Shown here: in pieces, positions 10,200-20,269 of the stretch
Layout: each line of letters opens with the position of its first letter
Position numbering within the stretch: the first letter of the stretch is position 1
NCBI GenBank assembly: GCA_001247695.2
Contig: LGRX02033388.1
Coordinates: forward strand, 1-64,000
DNA: 64,000 bases
Source: Cymbomonas tetramitiformis
Lineage: Eukaryota; Chlorophyta; Pyramimonadophyceae; Pyramimonadales; Pyramimonadaceae
Direction: 5' to 3'
Position numbers and translations under genes: made by a program
The notes under the pieces: model-generated
Database searches by the model: none
What the model saw: the letters and a program-made list of their open reading frames with translations, nothing else
Told to the model about the DNA's origin: nothing

Positions 10200-12933
10200 A
10201 TGGGTTCCGAAATCACTCAGAAGCTTGCTGCGACTGTGATTCCAATATTCACACATGATGGGAAGCCGCTTCAAGTGCTATTGGGGCAAGCTGAGGTCAC
10301 TAACTGGCTTAAGAGCACTCCCGAACAGCAGTCTGTCATGAGATATCCCGGAGAGTTCAAGTTTCCAGGTATGCCCGGACGCGCGCCCTAGGCGAAAATG
10401 TCGCCTGAGTATATCGCACGATATCGTATTGTAGCTTGTCTGAACGTGCTTCTTTGCCGCCGGACACAATCACTGATGCAAACTGCGAAGTCGCGTTTTT
10501 CAACTTGCGCGGAATGAGTGAAGAGGAGAAGGACGAAATCAACTTTTTGTTGGCATCATGCCAGCTTCTGCCCTGCGAAAGCGAAGGGGCTGCATGCCGG
10601 ACTTGTGGGAATTGTGTCTTTCAAAAGCCTGAACAAGATCCGTTTGAAAACCAACTCCTTTCAGTCTTTGGTCTGACGAATGCAATGAGTACTTTACCAG
10701 GCCCCTGCAGCACACTTTGTGTTCCCGACGGAGGGCTCCGCTTAGGGACTTTTAGGGTTTTAAGTGTTCCAACGCAGCTTTGAAGGAACAGCTTCTCTCA
10801 TAGTTGGTTTGAGGTAAATTGAGGCCGTATATAGGTGGAAGAGTGGACGATACCGACGCTTCAGTATGCTACACCGCCGTGAGAGAGTTGAACGAAGAGT
10901 TCATGTTAAACCTCGCTCCAGAGGTACCATGTCCATGCTTGCTCTTCATCCGCACATCCTCAATAAGCGAAAGCGCGTGGGCAGCGAGTGCCACTCTGCC
11001 CGCACTGTGACTCGTTCGACTCCCGAGATTGTTGCAAATGTTTGTCAGGTTATCACATCGTATCAACATCGTTATCGTTTACAACTTCAGGCGTCTGACC
11101 AAGTGGCCGTTGGCCGAGGTCTATGCTGTGAGTTCAGAATAAGAGTGTAGAGCGATTGTAGACTATACACTGCTCCCCAGCATGGAGGAGGACGTGCTTA
11201 CTGTAAGCACGTCCTTACAAGTACAAGTACAAGCACGTACCTTACGTAAGGACGTGCTTCTTGTAAGCACGTCCTTACAAGAACAAGAGTAAGGACGTGC
11301 TTACTCTTGTTCTTGTTGTAATTGAACAAGAGAGTGCGTGCTACCGTTGCGCGGACAAGAGTAAGCAACAGAGTGGCTAGCACGTCCAAAATCAGAGCAA
11401 CAGTGACATGCTAGCAGCTTACCATATTTTTTGTTTTAACCTGTTACAGGATGTCTGCTTGCGACTTTTCAATGTCAAAACCACAAAAGCGATCAAAGGG
11501 ATGCAGTTCATCGTTCATCAATTTTTGGCACTATCCGAGGTGAGACCCATCTTTCCAGTGTTCGGTGCAACGTCGGCGCTCGAAATCTTCAGCTTATTCC
11601 CGAGAGAGTGATTGCCTCAGAGCTGTTATCATTTTGCCTATTCGCTCATGTTCTATTGTGTGCGTGCGCAATGTTTGGCTCCAGGAAAACCCGTGGTTGC
11701 AGGGCTTCGAATCAGCGAACCTCAATTTAAAACTCCGCTCACGGCGAGAGGAGTTTTTTAGCCGGCATTTCAACGAGGATTACGCCTCAATCCGTGAGTC
11801 CCTGCGTTGCTACACGCATTAGCTACTGAAAAAACCCGCGCAATACACGCCCGATATACCCGATTTCAGCGTTGCCGCAGACGGTTGTTCCCCATGCGAT
11901 TTGAGGGTAAGCCGAGTTAAAGTTGTCCTCACCAGCAGCAATTCTGTCTCAAGCCAGCCTATGCCACTTTTGCTATCTGAATAGTACCGGCCTTTCATGG
12001 CTTGCTTCAAATTGAAACACAATTCTTTTCGAACATGCTTTTCAAAACGCGGGGCGCGTTCCAAGTCGAAACGCATTACACTTCATCCATGCTTTTCAAA
12101 ACTAAGGGCTTGTTTTAAATTGGCACACAATTCATTTCATCCACGTTTTCCAGAACTCGAGGCTTGCTCCAAATCGACACACACTAAAATTCACCCAGGC
12201 TTTTCAGAATTCGGGGCCTGCTTCAACTTGCCGCACAATTAATTTCTCCATTGCTTTTCAGGACTCAAGGCCTACTTCATATCGACGCACATTTGAATTT
12301 ATCCATGCTTGTCAAAAGTGGGGGCGTGCTTCAAGTTGACACACAACTCATTTCATTCATGCTTTTTAAAACTCGGGGCGTGCTCCAAACCGACGTACAT
12401 AACACTTGTCCCACTTTTTAAAACAGTCGAGACTTGCCGCTTGGTGCGTGTCTCTTGCGTGTATGCAGGACTGAGGACCACGTTGTGGTGCAGCTTTGGA
12501 TCTCCGTGAGAAGATTGCCCCGGAGGTGCATCGAGTTGAGTGGTTTCCCTTGAAGGTAAGCTCGGTCAACCTGGCTTATGCCTTGAAAGTATGCTTGGCC
12601 AAATTGGCTTATGCCTTGAAGTTAAGCATGCACAAACTGGCTTCCGCCTTGAGTATTATATGTTGTGCTTGCCCCTGAATGTTACGTGCAGGGTAGCCCA
12701 CCACTCATCTACTGTAAGTGGTACTCTAAGTGGTAGGGGCACGGCCCTGCTCCACAAAGAACCATCAAGGTTTCACCACATTCGTCACTTAACTGACCAG
12801 GGAGTGATGCTGTTCATAGGAAGCCATAGAGATGCAAGCTTTGTCTATGGCAGACGAGCTGCATCCCGTCAACGCGTTTCAACAGGAGGAGTTTAAACGT
12901 TGCGGTGTCATATCCAGAGATCCCATGTATCAG
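10200..12933 (+). CDS. Nudix hydrolase, multi-exon
   Basis: Exon 1 runs from ATG 10200 (MGSEITQKLAATVIPIF) to a donor after TTTCCAG (10368). Exon 2 (10835-10923) joins in frame to give KFPGGRVDDTDASVC...TAVRELNEEF, a Nudix box of the GGRxDxxD..TAxREx.EE form seen in CoA-diphosphatase-type Nudix enzymes; Glu residues of RELNEE would bind the metal. Exon 3 (11450-11539) reads DVCLRLFNVKTTKAIKGMQF and ends at GAG|GTGAGA. A later exon (about 12494-12555) reads IAPEVHRVEWFPLK, typical of Nudix C-termini, and a last one (12832-12933) reads MADELHPVNAFQQEEFKRCG before CAG|GTAACT. Nudix enzymes hydrolyse nucleoside diphosphate-linked substrates; the substrate cannot be read here. The join between exon 3 and the 12.5-kb exon does not keep frame, so an exon is missing from my model or a frameshift is present. 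An open frame at 10436-10680 lies inside intron 1 and might be an alternative exon. Confidence 0.72.
11190..11345. repeat. Foldback cluster in Nudix-gene intron
   Basis: Alternating direct and inverted copies of GTAAGCACGTCCTTAC and its complement, interrupted by (C)AAGTACAAGTACAAG and AAGAACAAGAGTAAGG. Several overlapping hairpins can form. It lies in the intron between exons 2 and 3 of the Nudix gene. Confidence 0.8.
11995..12420 (+). repeat. ~54-bp diverged minisatellite in Nudix-gene intron
   Basis: About eight diverged tandem units, each with a CATGCTTTTCAAAACTCGGG part, a GCTTGCTTCAAATTGACACA part and an ATTCATTTCATC part. Copies differ by 10-30 percent by eye, so the array is old. It sits between exon 3 and the 12.5-kb exon of the Nudix gene. 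Confidence 0.82.
12550..12648 (+). repeat. 33-bp triplication that includes a splice donor
   Basis: Three tandem 33-bp units, each starting TTGAAGGTAAGC (unit 1), TTGAAAGTATGC (unit 2) and TTGAAGTTAAGC (unit 3) and ending CTGGCTTATGCC or a close variant. Unit 1 contains the exon end (CCCTTGAAG) and its GT donor, so the exon-intron boundary was itself duplicated. Unit 2 keeps a usable GTATGC; unit 3 has lost the GT. Confidence 0.8.
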
Positions 12934-14230
12934 GTAACTCCCGCCACCCCGATCATTGACCACCGTGTAGGGTCAATCCACCTTTTCTCTTCAGAAAGAT
13001 ACACTATTAGCGAGACCATGACCATGGAGCATGCTTTGGGAGAAATGTGAAAGCATCATCTTGGCCCGCTTGAAGCCTATTTAGGTTTTTTATCCGACAC
13101 TAAGGCGTAGGCAAATTTGTGGCCGCCAAAGCTGTAATGGGACTTGCAAACCTGCCTTTGCCTTCCTGTTAACTTCGTTTAGGGGATAAGGCAAGTGCGA
13201 GTGCACAAAGGTTGGTACGTGCATTGAAGCAAAGTATGTGGTAACTGCACGCAGACTATGATTACTATTCAAGAGGTCCTCGATCTAGGCACAACCGAAG
13301 AGTTAAGAAAGCATTGTGAAACGCAATCCATGACAAACTCTAGTCTTTGAACTTCATTAAATTCATTTATTTAGTAACAAATTAAGTGGTATGAACACAG
13401 CTGGTGTTATATTAAAGTGAATGTCAGCAAGTAGGTATTTGCCAAATAAGCACCGCAAGTTATTCCCACACCACAACATGTGATCCTTGCAACCGAGCTG
13501 AAGAAAGCAGACAAATAGGACTCATAATATTTCTGGTTGTGATGCGAAGTACTTATGGAGATGGGCTCCGCCGGTGTCATACGATTGGATACACTTGACC
13601 AACAAACACCGTGTCCAATTGAAAGGGGAAACTCGTGTTGACAAGATGCTTAGGGATCGACCACATGCCTAGTCGGAGTCCGTAAGTCATCGTCGTCCAG
13701 TAGCATGAGGTTGAGGTCTGAGCCAGAGACCGCACGCATCGAAACCTAGCATACTTATTATTGGGTGTGTTAGGAACAATATATTTTTTGCGCGCGCACG
13801 GATCCGTGCATATTCTGGGATTTGAGACGCCGCGCAAGGGAGGGGGTCATTGGGCGCGCATCGAGTGAAAGGCTCGACATACGCACCGCTTTGAAGCATC
13901 ATGCACAAAACCCTAAAACCCAAGTACCACGAATATCATGCACGCATAACGAACACATTTTGAACATCTGACAGCGCGCTGTCAGCCCTAGCAAACACGC
14001 GGATGTCAACCGCGTCCATGTTTCCGCTAGGGTTTCGTCCCTCATCCGCGCGCTCGCTTGCAAGGTGCAAGCATGCATGCGCAGCGGATGAGGGAACCGT
14101 TTACCAAAATATTATCTCATATGCTGTGTTATCTTTCAACATTAAATCGTACAGTCTGAACGGCCAACCACAAATCTCGCTAAGGGCTGGCGCGTTCATG
14201 TGGGCATAGTGAGCGGGATTTTAGGATTTT
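12934..14230. other. No recognised gene
   Basis: About 1.3 kb without a convincing coding frame. It contains a telomere-like AACCCTAAAACCC at 13908 and an inverted pair around GGATGAGGGA (14088) and TCCCTCATCC (14038). Confidence 0.45.
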
Positions 14231-14363
14231 TGCTGGAACAGTCACACCGCTTGCTTTGTGACTCTTCCTATAGTAGTGTGTATGACTGTCACCCGAACCC
14301 GAACCCTAACTGTGTATGCCCGTTATATCGGGTTAACTTATCAACTTTATTACATTCTGAGAA
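14231..14363 (+). repeat. Left direct repeat (LTR-like)
   Basis: 133 bp, beginning TGCTGGAACAG, containing the telomere-like CCCGAACCCGAACCCTAAC and ending ACATTCTGAGAA. Its partner at 18165-18297 has the same length without indels. Confidence 0.85.
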
Positions 14364-14804
14364 AACCTATCATTGAGTGAATATATCCCGAGTCCTAGGG
14401 GTATATCCAACAGGTTTGGCCCCACGCACTCTTTGTTTAGACACTGCGAAGTTTGGCCATGTCTGGCTAAACAACGACGATTGAGATGGAGTGAGGGGCT
14501 CCTCTAGAGGCGCGGCGGAGCGGTATGGCCTAGTTGAGTGACTGGTTGATTGGATTTGCGGGAAGCTCGTGCACGTGGCCGCTTCATTTTTCCTTGCTAC
14601 GCGTTGGTACACGTTGGGATTTTTTTGGTCGGATCCGACACCACATTCCTTGGCCGCGTTATTCAATCCACATGCACGTTTGGAGATCTTTATGCGCCGC
14701 AGCTTTCCCTTGATTCCTCGACGACCGCATTTCGACTCTTGGCCGCCCCTCCTTCCGCACCTCGCACCACTTACCCTCGCTTCATCTCTACAGTCTTCTA
14801 CACC

Positions 14805-16661
14805 ATGGTTGCGACTAGATTGACCTCAAGTATGGCGTCTCGCCGACGCTCCTTAGCTACGATTTTCGACTCCGCTGCTGCCCGTAATTCCGTCACGCCG
14901 GCTACGCCGGCGCCTGCTGGTGTTCCGGCTGCGAACTCCGCCCAGGCAGTCTTCTTGGCGGGTGTTCGCTCACTGACCCGTGAACGCTTCGACGAGAGCG
15001 TGGCGAAGCACGTGATCCGGAAGTGTTTCCGTGAGAAACATGACCGTTTCACAGGAACGGAATCCAACGCGCAGGTGCTTCTCTCCAAGCTGGTGCCTGC
15101 TCTCCAGGAGGCATTCGAGGCGCAGGATGCTTTATTTGCGCCGATGTTCGACTTGGAGGACTCCACTACGTTGGCCGTCCGTCCCGAGGCCAACAAACTT
15201 CTTTTTTCAACGCTCGAGCTCATCGTATGTCCCGCCTCTCCAGCGGGTGACTGGCTCGAGGCCTCTGCGACATTGCACCCGCTGGACGGCAAGCGAGCCC
15301 TTCTGGAGCTCGCACGGCGACTGCTGGACTCCGGTGCTCCCTTTCAGGGGACATCGGACCTCCTTGGCGTCCGCTTTAAGGCCCACACCGACCCGTCCGA
15401 GTCCATCACGGATTTCAACGCGGCCTTACGGTCCGCCAAGAGGCGCAACACTCTCGACGATGACGAGGTGAAGGAGTTGTTCCTCGCGGCGCTGGAGCCT
15501 GGATTCTACGCGCCGGTGGTGTCGCGACTCTTCACGCACCAGCAGCGGGCGGCCGTGGACCTCCTCACCATTCAACAATGGGTCCTCGAGTGCTACGCCC
15601 GACACGTTGCGGCCGGTACGCACACTGCCTCGTTCATCCTGTCCGCGGCAGCCGTGGCCACTGACGGCGACGCCTCGCAGCTGTCCGACCTCACGGCCAT
15701 CATCCTCGACGTGAAGCGGCAGCTGAAGGTCCTCACGGACAAGGTCAACGGGCGGGGTTTTACCCCGCGAGCGGACAAGAACAAAATCGGCAACGGGGGA
15801 GGCGGCTCCGGTGTTCGTTTTGCGGCAGGTGACCTCCCGACGGGGGGAAACTGGCCGCAGTCGCAAGCGAGGAAGCGCGTTGCTTTTCACAAGGGCAGCG
15901 GTGACTTCATCCCGTTCTGCCAGAATTCGGCGTGCAAGAAGGACGGGATGCGCCACTGGCACCGCGACTGCCCGAACGGCGGCAAGCACGGCGCTGGGGG
16001 AAGCTTCCACAGCTTCTCCCTCGGTGACATCGAGAACGACTTACTGGCGGAGCAGTTTCAGACGGCCATGGACGAGCACGACGGCGAGCGGTTCGATGCG
16101 CTCTGCCTTCTGGCGGGAGGTAAGCCGGAGATGCTCGACGGCGTTTCGGCGTGTGCCTTCGGGCTCGAGCCGGAGCGGGAGGGCGGTGCGTTGCAGGACT
16201 TCCTACCCTACTGCCAGCCTGCCACCCACATGGGGGGCTTCACAGTGGGTGGTGTGGCGGGAGGCATCTCGGCTGCCGCTTGCACGCATGTCCGTGAGGA
16301 CGCACCGCCGGCGCCACCGCCGGCGGCAATCGAGCATGTTTACCCGGACGAGTCGGGGGCATCCGACGCCGGTGACATGATGCCGGTGGACCCCATGCAC
16401 GCGCACGAGCCCGACCTCTGCTTTGCGGACCGGATCGCGAGGATGGGGGGACTCTCGATTACGGCTGAGGGCAAGGACTTGGCGATGCGGTACATGCACG
16501 CCGAGTCGGAGACCGACTCTTGCGACGACGACGTGGACGACTCTGCGGCTGGGTGTGACCCTATTGACGGTGAGGATCGCGACGCCACTCACACCTGCCG
16601 CTCCTGGCGGGGTGTGTGCACTGGACCACACCGGCCTGGGGGTTGGTGGTGCTGGTGCTGA
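14805..16661 (+). CDS. Copia-like Gag polyprotein, C-terminally truncated
   Basis: A 618-residue frame opening at an ATG in a good context (CACCATGG, 14805); the frame is open further upstream but without ATG. The N-terminal part is Ser/Ala-rich. The central region (about residues 80-260) has the helical pattern of Copia-type Gag (RFTGTESNAQVLLSKLVPAL, DWLEASATLHPLDGKRALL). A zinc-knuckle-like motif follows at about residue 370 (CQNSACKKDGMRHWHRDCP, with Cys, Cys, His and Cys as putative ligands). The frame ends in an abrupt GGWWCWC tail at TGA 16661, while an alternative frame stays open through 17016, so a frameshift near 16590 probably removed the original C-terminus. Gag forms the virus-like particle of the element in the cytoplasm. 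Confidence 0.82.
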   Translation: MVATRLTSSMASRRRSLATIFDSAAARNSVTPATPAPAGVPAANSAQAVFLAGVRSLTRERFDESVAKHVIRKCFREKHDRFTGTESNAQVLLSKLVPALQEAFEAQDALFAPMFDLEDSTTLAVRPEANKLLFSTLELIVCPASPAGDWLEASATLHPLDGKRALLELARRLLDSGAPFQGTSDLLGVRFKAHTDPSESITDFNAALRSAKRRNTLDDDEVKELFLAALEPGFYAPVVSRLFTHQQRAAVDLLTIQQWVLECYARHVAAGTHTASFILSAAAVATDGDASQLSDLTAIILDVKRQLKVLTDKVNGRGFTPRADKNKIGNGGGGSGVRFAAGDLPTGGNWPQSQARKRVAFHKGSGDFIPFCQNSACKKDGMRHWHRDCPNGGKHGAGGSFHSFSLGDIENDLLAEQFQTAMDEHDGERFDALCLLAGGKPEMLDGVSACAFGLEPEREGGALQDFLPYCQPATHMGGFTVGGVAGGISAAACTHVREDAPPAPPPAAIEHVYPDESGASDAGDMMPVDPMHAHEPDLCFADRIARMGGLSITAEGKDLAMRYMHAESETDSCDDDVDDSAAGCDPIDGEDRDATHTCRSWRGVCTGPHRPGGWWCWC

Positions 16662-17016
16662 GGCATCCACCAACGAGCCTGCATTAGCTTCTGCGACACC
16701 GGCTGCTATTCCGCCGCGCCGGCACGGCCGGCACCGTGCTCGACAAGGCCTACTCAATTCAGCGATCGGGCCTTACATCCCGGTATACCCGCCCCCTCCA
16801 CCGCTGTATTGGGGTGCCCCACCGTCGCCGGACTATTCACCGGGCCCGACTACGGACGAGGAGGAGGGGGAGAATCCCTCGCACGACGATCGAGACTTGT
16901 CAGATTTCTTCTGGAGCTCTGCGAATGATTCAAACACGGCATCGACGACTTCAATTCACGGCACCATGATTGTACTGCGGGTTGGTACAGCAGTGCCACC
17001 ACCAACTAGTGGCTAG
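16590..17016 (+). pseudogene. Out-of-frame continuation of the Gag gene
   Basis: In a different frame from the main Gag frame, an open stretch continues with GGVCALDHTGLGVGGAGAEA, then Pro-rich YIPVYPPPPPLYWGAPPSPD and acidic TTDEEEGENP. Composition and codon use match the upstream Gag. The most economical reading is one gene broken by a small indel near 16590. It ends at TAG 17016, just before the pogo-like insertion. Confidence 0.6.
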
Positions 17017-17063
17017 CAAGTTAATCATGCCGCTCCTGCACAGTGAAATTGACAGTAGCCGTA

Positions 17064-17994
17064 CAGTAGAAACTTTATTGTTTTTTATTGTTTTTCGTGC
17101 AAGTGAAAAACTAATTGAAATGCAAAACTTTTTGGGACACATTAATTATATATTTTGGAAATTTATCCTTATCTTTATCTTTGAGCTCCGCCATTTCAAT
17201 TATTTAGTTTCGAACTTTATTATTATCTTTGCAAGCCTTGAAATGCGGTTACCGCGTTAAATATTGTGGTGTTTGTTTGTCTTGATCGGCCCTTGTCCGG
17301 ATAAAACAAACTGCCTCATCGACAACTCTATAACGATCAGATCTAAAATTGGTCGATCCAATCGTTATAGAATTACTAGTCGATAGCGGCCCCGAAATTC
17401 CTGCATTGATATCTTGGTGTTACTAAAACGTGCTTGATGTTTTAAGCATCACCGCCGACGTAACGGTGTGTCTGCGCTCAGGTGGATTTGCCTAGGCCCA
17501 CCTTGAGCACGGCGTGGGGCCCTATACGGCTCTAATCGGTCGTCGTCAATCTAAACGGACGTCGTCATCGGATTCAGCATGGTCGAAAATGGTTAGGAAC
17601 ATACCCACCTTGTCGGGACCCTGTCGGTACATCACGCCTTAGCGGGGGATAGCGAAACGCGCGTGCCTGGCCGGAGCCCGCGTACGGAGCCGTATATGCG
17701 TGCAAGATATTTCGAAAATGGCGCTTGCAGCAATCTTTTAGCGTGTACCGAGTTTGTTTTTCGCTTTACCATTTTTTGCCCAGCCACGTCCGTCCGAGGC
17801 GCAGAATTAAATGCGTACTTTATCTCTACGTTTACCAGCTGTAAAAAGACGAGATCCAATATTTAATTTTTGGCTCATCTTTTATCTTTTCACGCCTACC
17901 TGTAATATTTCAATAATTAATTCGAAATTTATCTTTACAGCGATTTTTTAAAGAAATTCGTTATATAATTAAAAAAGTAATAGAGTTTCTACTG
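17064..17994. mobile_element. pogo/Tigger-like non-autonomous DNA transposon
   Basis: The left end CAGTAGAAACTTTATTG and the right end, reverse complement CAGTAGAAACTCTATTA, form terminal inverted repeats, flanked on both sides by TA (17062-17063 and 17995-17996). CAG-starting ends and a TA target duplication are the pogo/Tigger signature within the Tc1/mariner superfamily. The 931-bp body is AT-rich at both ends with a GC-richer middle. It contains an internal palindrome around TCTATAACGAT/ATCGTTATAGA (17324-17372). No intact transposase is present. Confidence 0.78.
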
Positions 17995-18164
17995 TATGTG
18001 CAGAGGGGTCCGATCACGGGCCGGATTTCAGATTTGCAACTCTTGACTGGGAACAGCCCTGCCAGAAAGGACAGGCCTTCCCTTAGGACTCAATTTCCAC
18101 CGCTCTAGATGGTGTTTGTTCACAGGTTTCACCTTCGGCTAGCCAGTCACCACACTAGGTGGTG

Positions 18165-18297
18165 TGCTGGAACAGTCACACCGCTTGCTTTGCGACTCTT
18201 CCTATAGTAGTGTGTATGACTGTCACCCGAACCCGAACCCTAACTGTTTATGCCCGTTATATCGGGTTAACTTATCAACTTTATTACATTCTGAGAA
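18165..18297 (+). repeat. Right direct repeat (LTR-like)
   Basis: 133 bp, matching 14231-14363 with two differences. Directly after it the sequence forms a short palindrome (CTTTATTACATTCTGAGAATGTAATAAAG, here described in parts: CTTTATTACATTC and GAATGTAATAAAG), which is absent at the left copy. Confidence 0.85.
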
Positions 18298-18309
18298 TGT
18301 AATAAAGTT

Positions 18310-18339
18310 GCGCAGTGGAAGCGTGGTGGGCCCATAACC
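18310..18339 (+). other. Initiator tRNA-Met half (D-arm to anticodon arm); candidate extended Copia PBS
   Basis: The sequence GCGCAGTGGAAGCG followed by TGGTGGGCCCATAACC matches about 30 nucleotides of eukaryotic initiator tRNA-Met, from the D stem through the CAT anticodon loop. The tRNA's 5' acceptor end and whole 3' half are missing. On the minus strand the same bases read ...CCAACA|GGTTATGGGCCCACCACG, the usual junction of an LTR end (CA) with the Copia-class primer-binding site that pairs with a half tRNA-iMet. It could therefore be the PBS of a minus-strand element, unusually long at ~30 nt, or a captured primer fragment. Confidence 0.72.
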
Positions 18340-19560
18340 TGTTGGAAACACCACAGCAGCCACGGGGAGAACGCTCCCGGCGAGATAGAACGAACTCGAC
18401 AATAATAGATAACATAAGGTAATAAATACCCTGACTGACACAAGCAGAGTCACCGAAGATGACACACCGGATATGACACGTGACAATACGAACATGTCAC
18501 TATGCCATTTCCAGCAATTTTCGCGACTTCCAAAAGTGGCCAAAGCGGTTACCATTCTCCGCGATGCGGATACCCATCGACTCAGTAAAAATATGTGCTG
18601 ATATCAGATAGGAATAAGTTACTTAGATGAACACACAATCTTAGAAATCTTTGCCTGGTTATACGGGGTCTCACTGCGAGAGAGAGCGCGTTCCGCGTTA
18701 AGTTGAAATTACATAATCGCAGAATGCTCAAAGCGACATCTGTTGTAAAATGGGACAGTACCTGCGAGTATCATACGTATGCCGTATGCGAGAGGTGAAT
18801 TTGTGAAAACCCAAACCAATTTTTTTGCGTCTCAAAATGACATACCGTACACAAAAGCAGTCATATGCCATACACCCAATTGTGGCGTACCCCACTTCAA
18901 CTTTTTCGCGGGTACGCGCACGATTGAATGCAGATATTGCTACATTTTCAGTGCACGGTTAAGATGAATGAGTTTATATTTCCGATTTTCTCTTGATTAA
19001 TGTATCACGTAATGTATCCAAGATGTGAATGATACTGCGCCACATCGGCTGTGGAGTTGGACGTTGGACCTTTTCAGGCTGGTACGACCAGCGAATAATC
19101 GCGAAAAGAGAATAGGTAAGGGAAGCTTAATGCGGCGGGCTCTCGTACTTAACACATGATGGATTTTCGAGCGATTTTAGCCGTAGCAAATGTTTTGATC
19201 GGACCGCCATATTCATCTGCGTTGTATTTCTCTTGTCATGTCAGTTGTGTTGGAAAGGTAACTCGCTTCTTACTTTACAAGAAAACGTACACCTTATGAC
19301 ATGGTGACGCCCACCGTACATGCGATGACTCATGCGCGTCAGTACGCATGCGCACGCACGCATGCGTCAGTTGTCACAATTCTTCCCAAAAAAGGCCTAT
19401 ATGCCACCTTTCTTCCCAAAAGGCTCTAAAATTCTTCCCAAAAAACCCCCGACCCCGCGAGGTGACGTGTCTGTCAACGATGACAGCGTGGATGATGGCA
19501 CTGTTCGATTCGGTGTCCAAAACAAGTCTGTTGGAAACTCTCTACAGTACTAGAGAGTTT
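18340..19560. other. No recognised gene
   Basis: AT-rich 1.2 kb with no convincing coding frame. On the minus strand the segment next to 18355 would be the LTR belonging to the PBS-like site at 18310-18339, but I could not find its other end. From 19380 to 19460 there are three copies of TTCTTCCCAAAA. Confidence 0.45.
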
Positions 19561-19570
19561 CCAGCAACAT

Positions 19571-19757
19571 TTTGAAAGGCATTCTGAAAGGCAAATTGAA
19601 AGCTCTCGGTGCCACATCGGATTCCGCGTGCCATCGCGCACGTCACACCCTGAGCTCGTTTCACTTTGCCTTTCAGAATGCAGATTTCTAAAAGCTTAAC
19701 ACTGACAGGGCTTTCAGATTTTTTTCATTCTGAAAGGCATTCTGAAAGGCCGTGATG
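19571..19757. repeat. Inverted and direct GGCATTCTGAAAGGC repeats
   Basis: GAAAGGCATTCTGAAAGGC occurs at 19573-19592 and again at 19735-19750, with the inverse GCCTTTCAGAATGC at 19668-19681 between them. The arms can form a hairpin of roughly 100 bases. Possibly a small foldback element; no target duplication was seen. Confidence 0.6.
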
Positions 19758-20269
19758 ACTATCGATCGACGTGGCACTGAATGCAGTCGATGCGGCTCCA
19801 CGAGCCGGCTTATCCGGCGCGTGCAACACTGCACAGGGTGGTTTCGCTCATCAAGATGCACGTTCTGCTGGCTCTTAATGGGCTCCCCTCTTCGCCCTGA
19901 AGAGCGTGCTTCGCTGCAGTCAGCAGAGGTAATGGACCTCACTGGCGCGGATGATCATGCTACTGCCGTGCCAGGACATCACGAGGTATGGTGGGGGGTG
20001 AAGCTCCCGCATCGATTCCCGCTGATGCGGCCCCGCTCGCCCTCCCCGCCACGGAAGGTGAAGGTGGCGAGGAAGTGCATCAACCAAATGCGCATGCTTC
20101 ACAACGCCGGGGCCGCGTTACCCCTCCTACCTAAGAGGGGGGGAGGGGAGGAGAAGGGTGGAGATGATAGTCATTCAAGGGAGGTTAAGGGAAAAACATG
20201 TTTTGCTCTTTCAACGGCTTCTTCTTCAGTGATACCCGTAATTCGGCTAAGAGTGGTTCTGAAAGGGTC

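Larger units (their letters stand above)
14231..18297 (+). mobile_element. Decayed Copia-type LTR retrotransposon (gag only)
   Basis: Two 133-bp direct repeats (14231-14363 and 18165-18297), both starting TGCTGGAACAGTCACACCGC and differing by only two bases as I read them, bracket a plus-strand Gag-like gene. After the left repeat a candidate primer-binding site at 14413 (AACA then GGTTTGGCCCCAC) resembles the Copia type that pairs with a half molecule of initiator tRNA-Met (GGTTATGGGCCCA). No protease, integrase, reverse transcriptase or RNase H frame is present, and a pogo-like element fills much of the 3' part. The left LTR may extend to CCAACA at 14412, with the right one truncated. No target duplication was found, so the exact ends are uncertain. 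Confidence 0.72.

Noticed and set aside
10436..10783. Separate zinc-binding gene (CRTCGNC motif) inside Nudix intron 1
   Set aside because: The frame looks partly coding, but there is no ATG or clear splice pair; it is kept only as a possible alternative exon.
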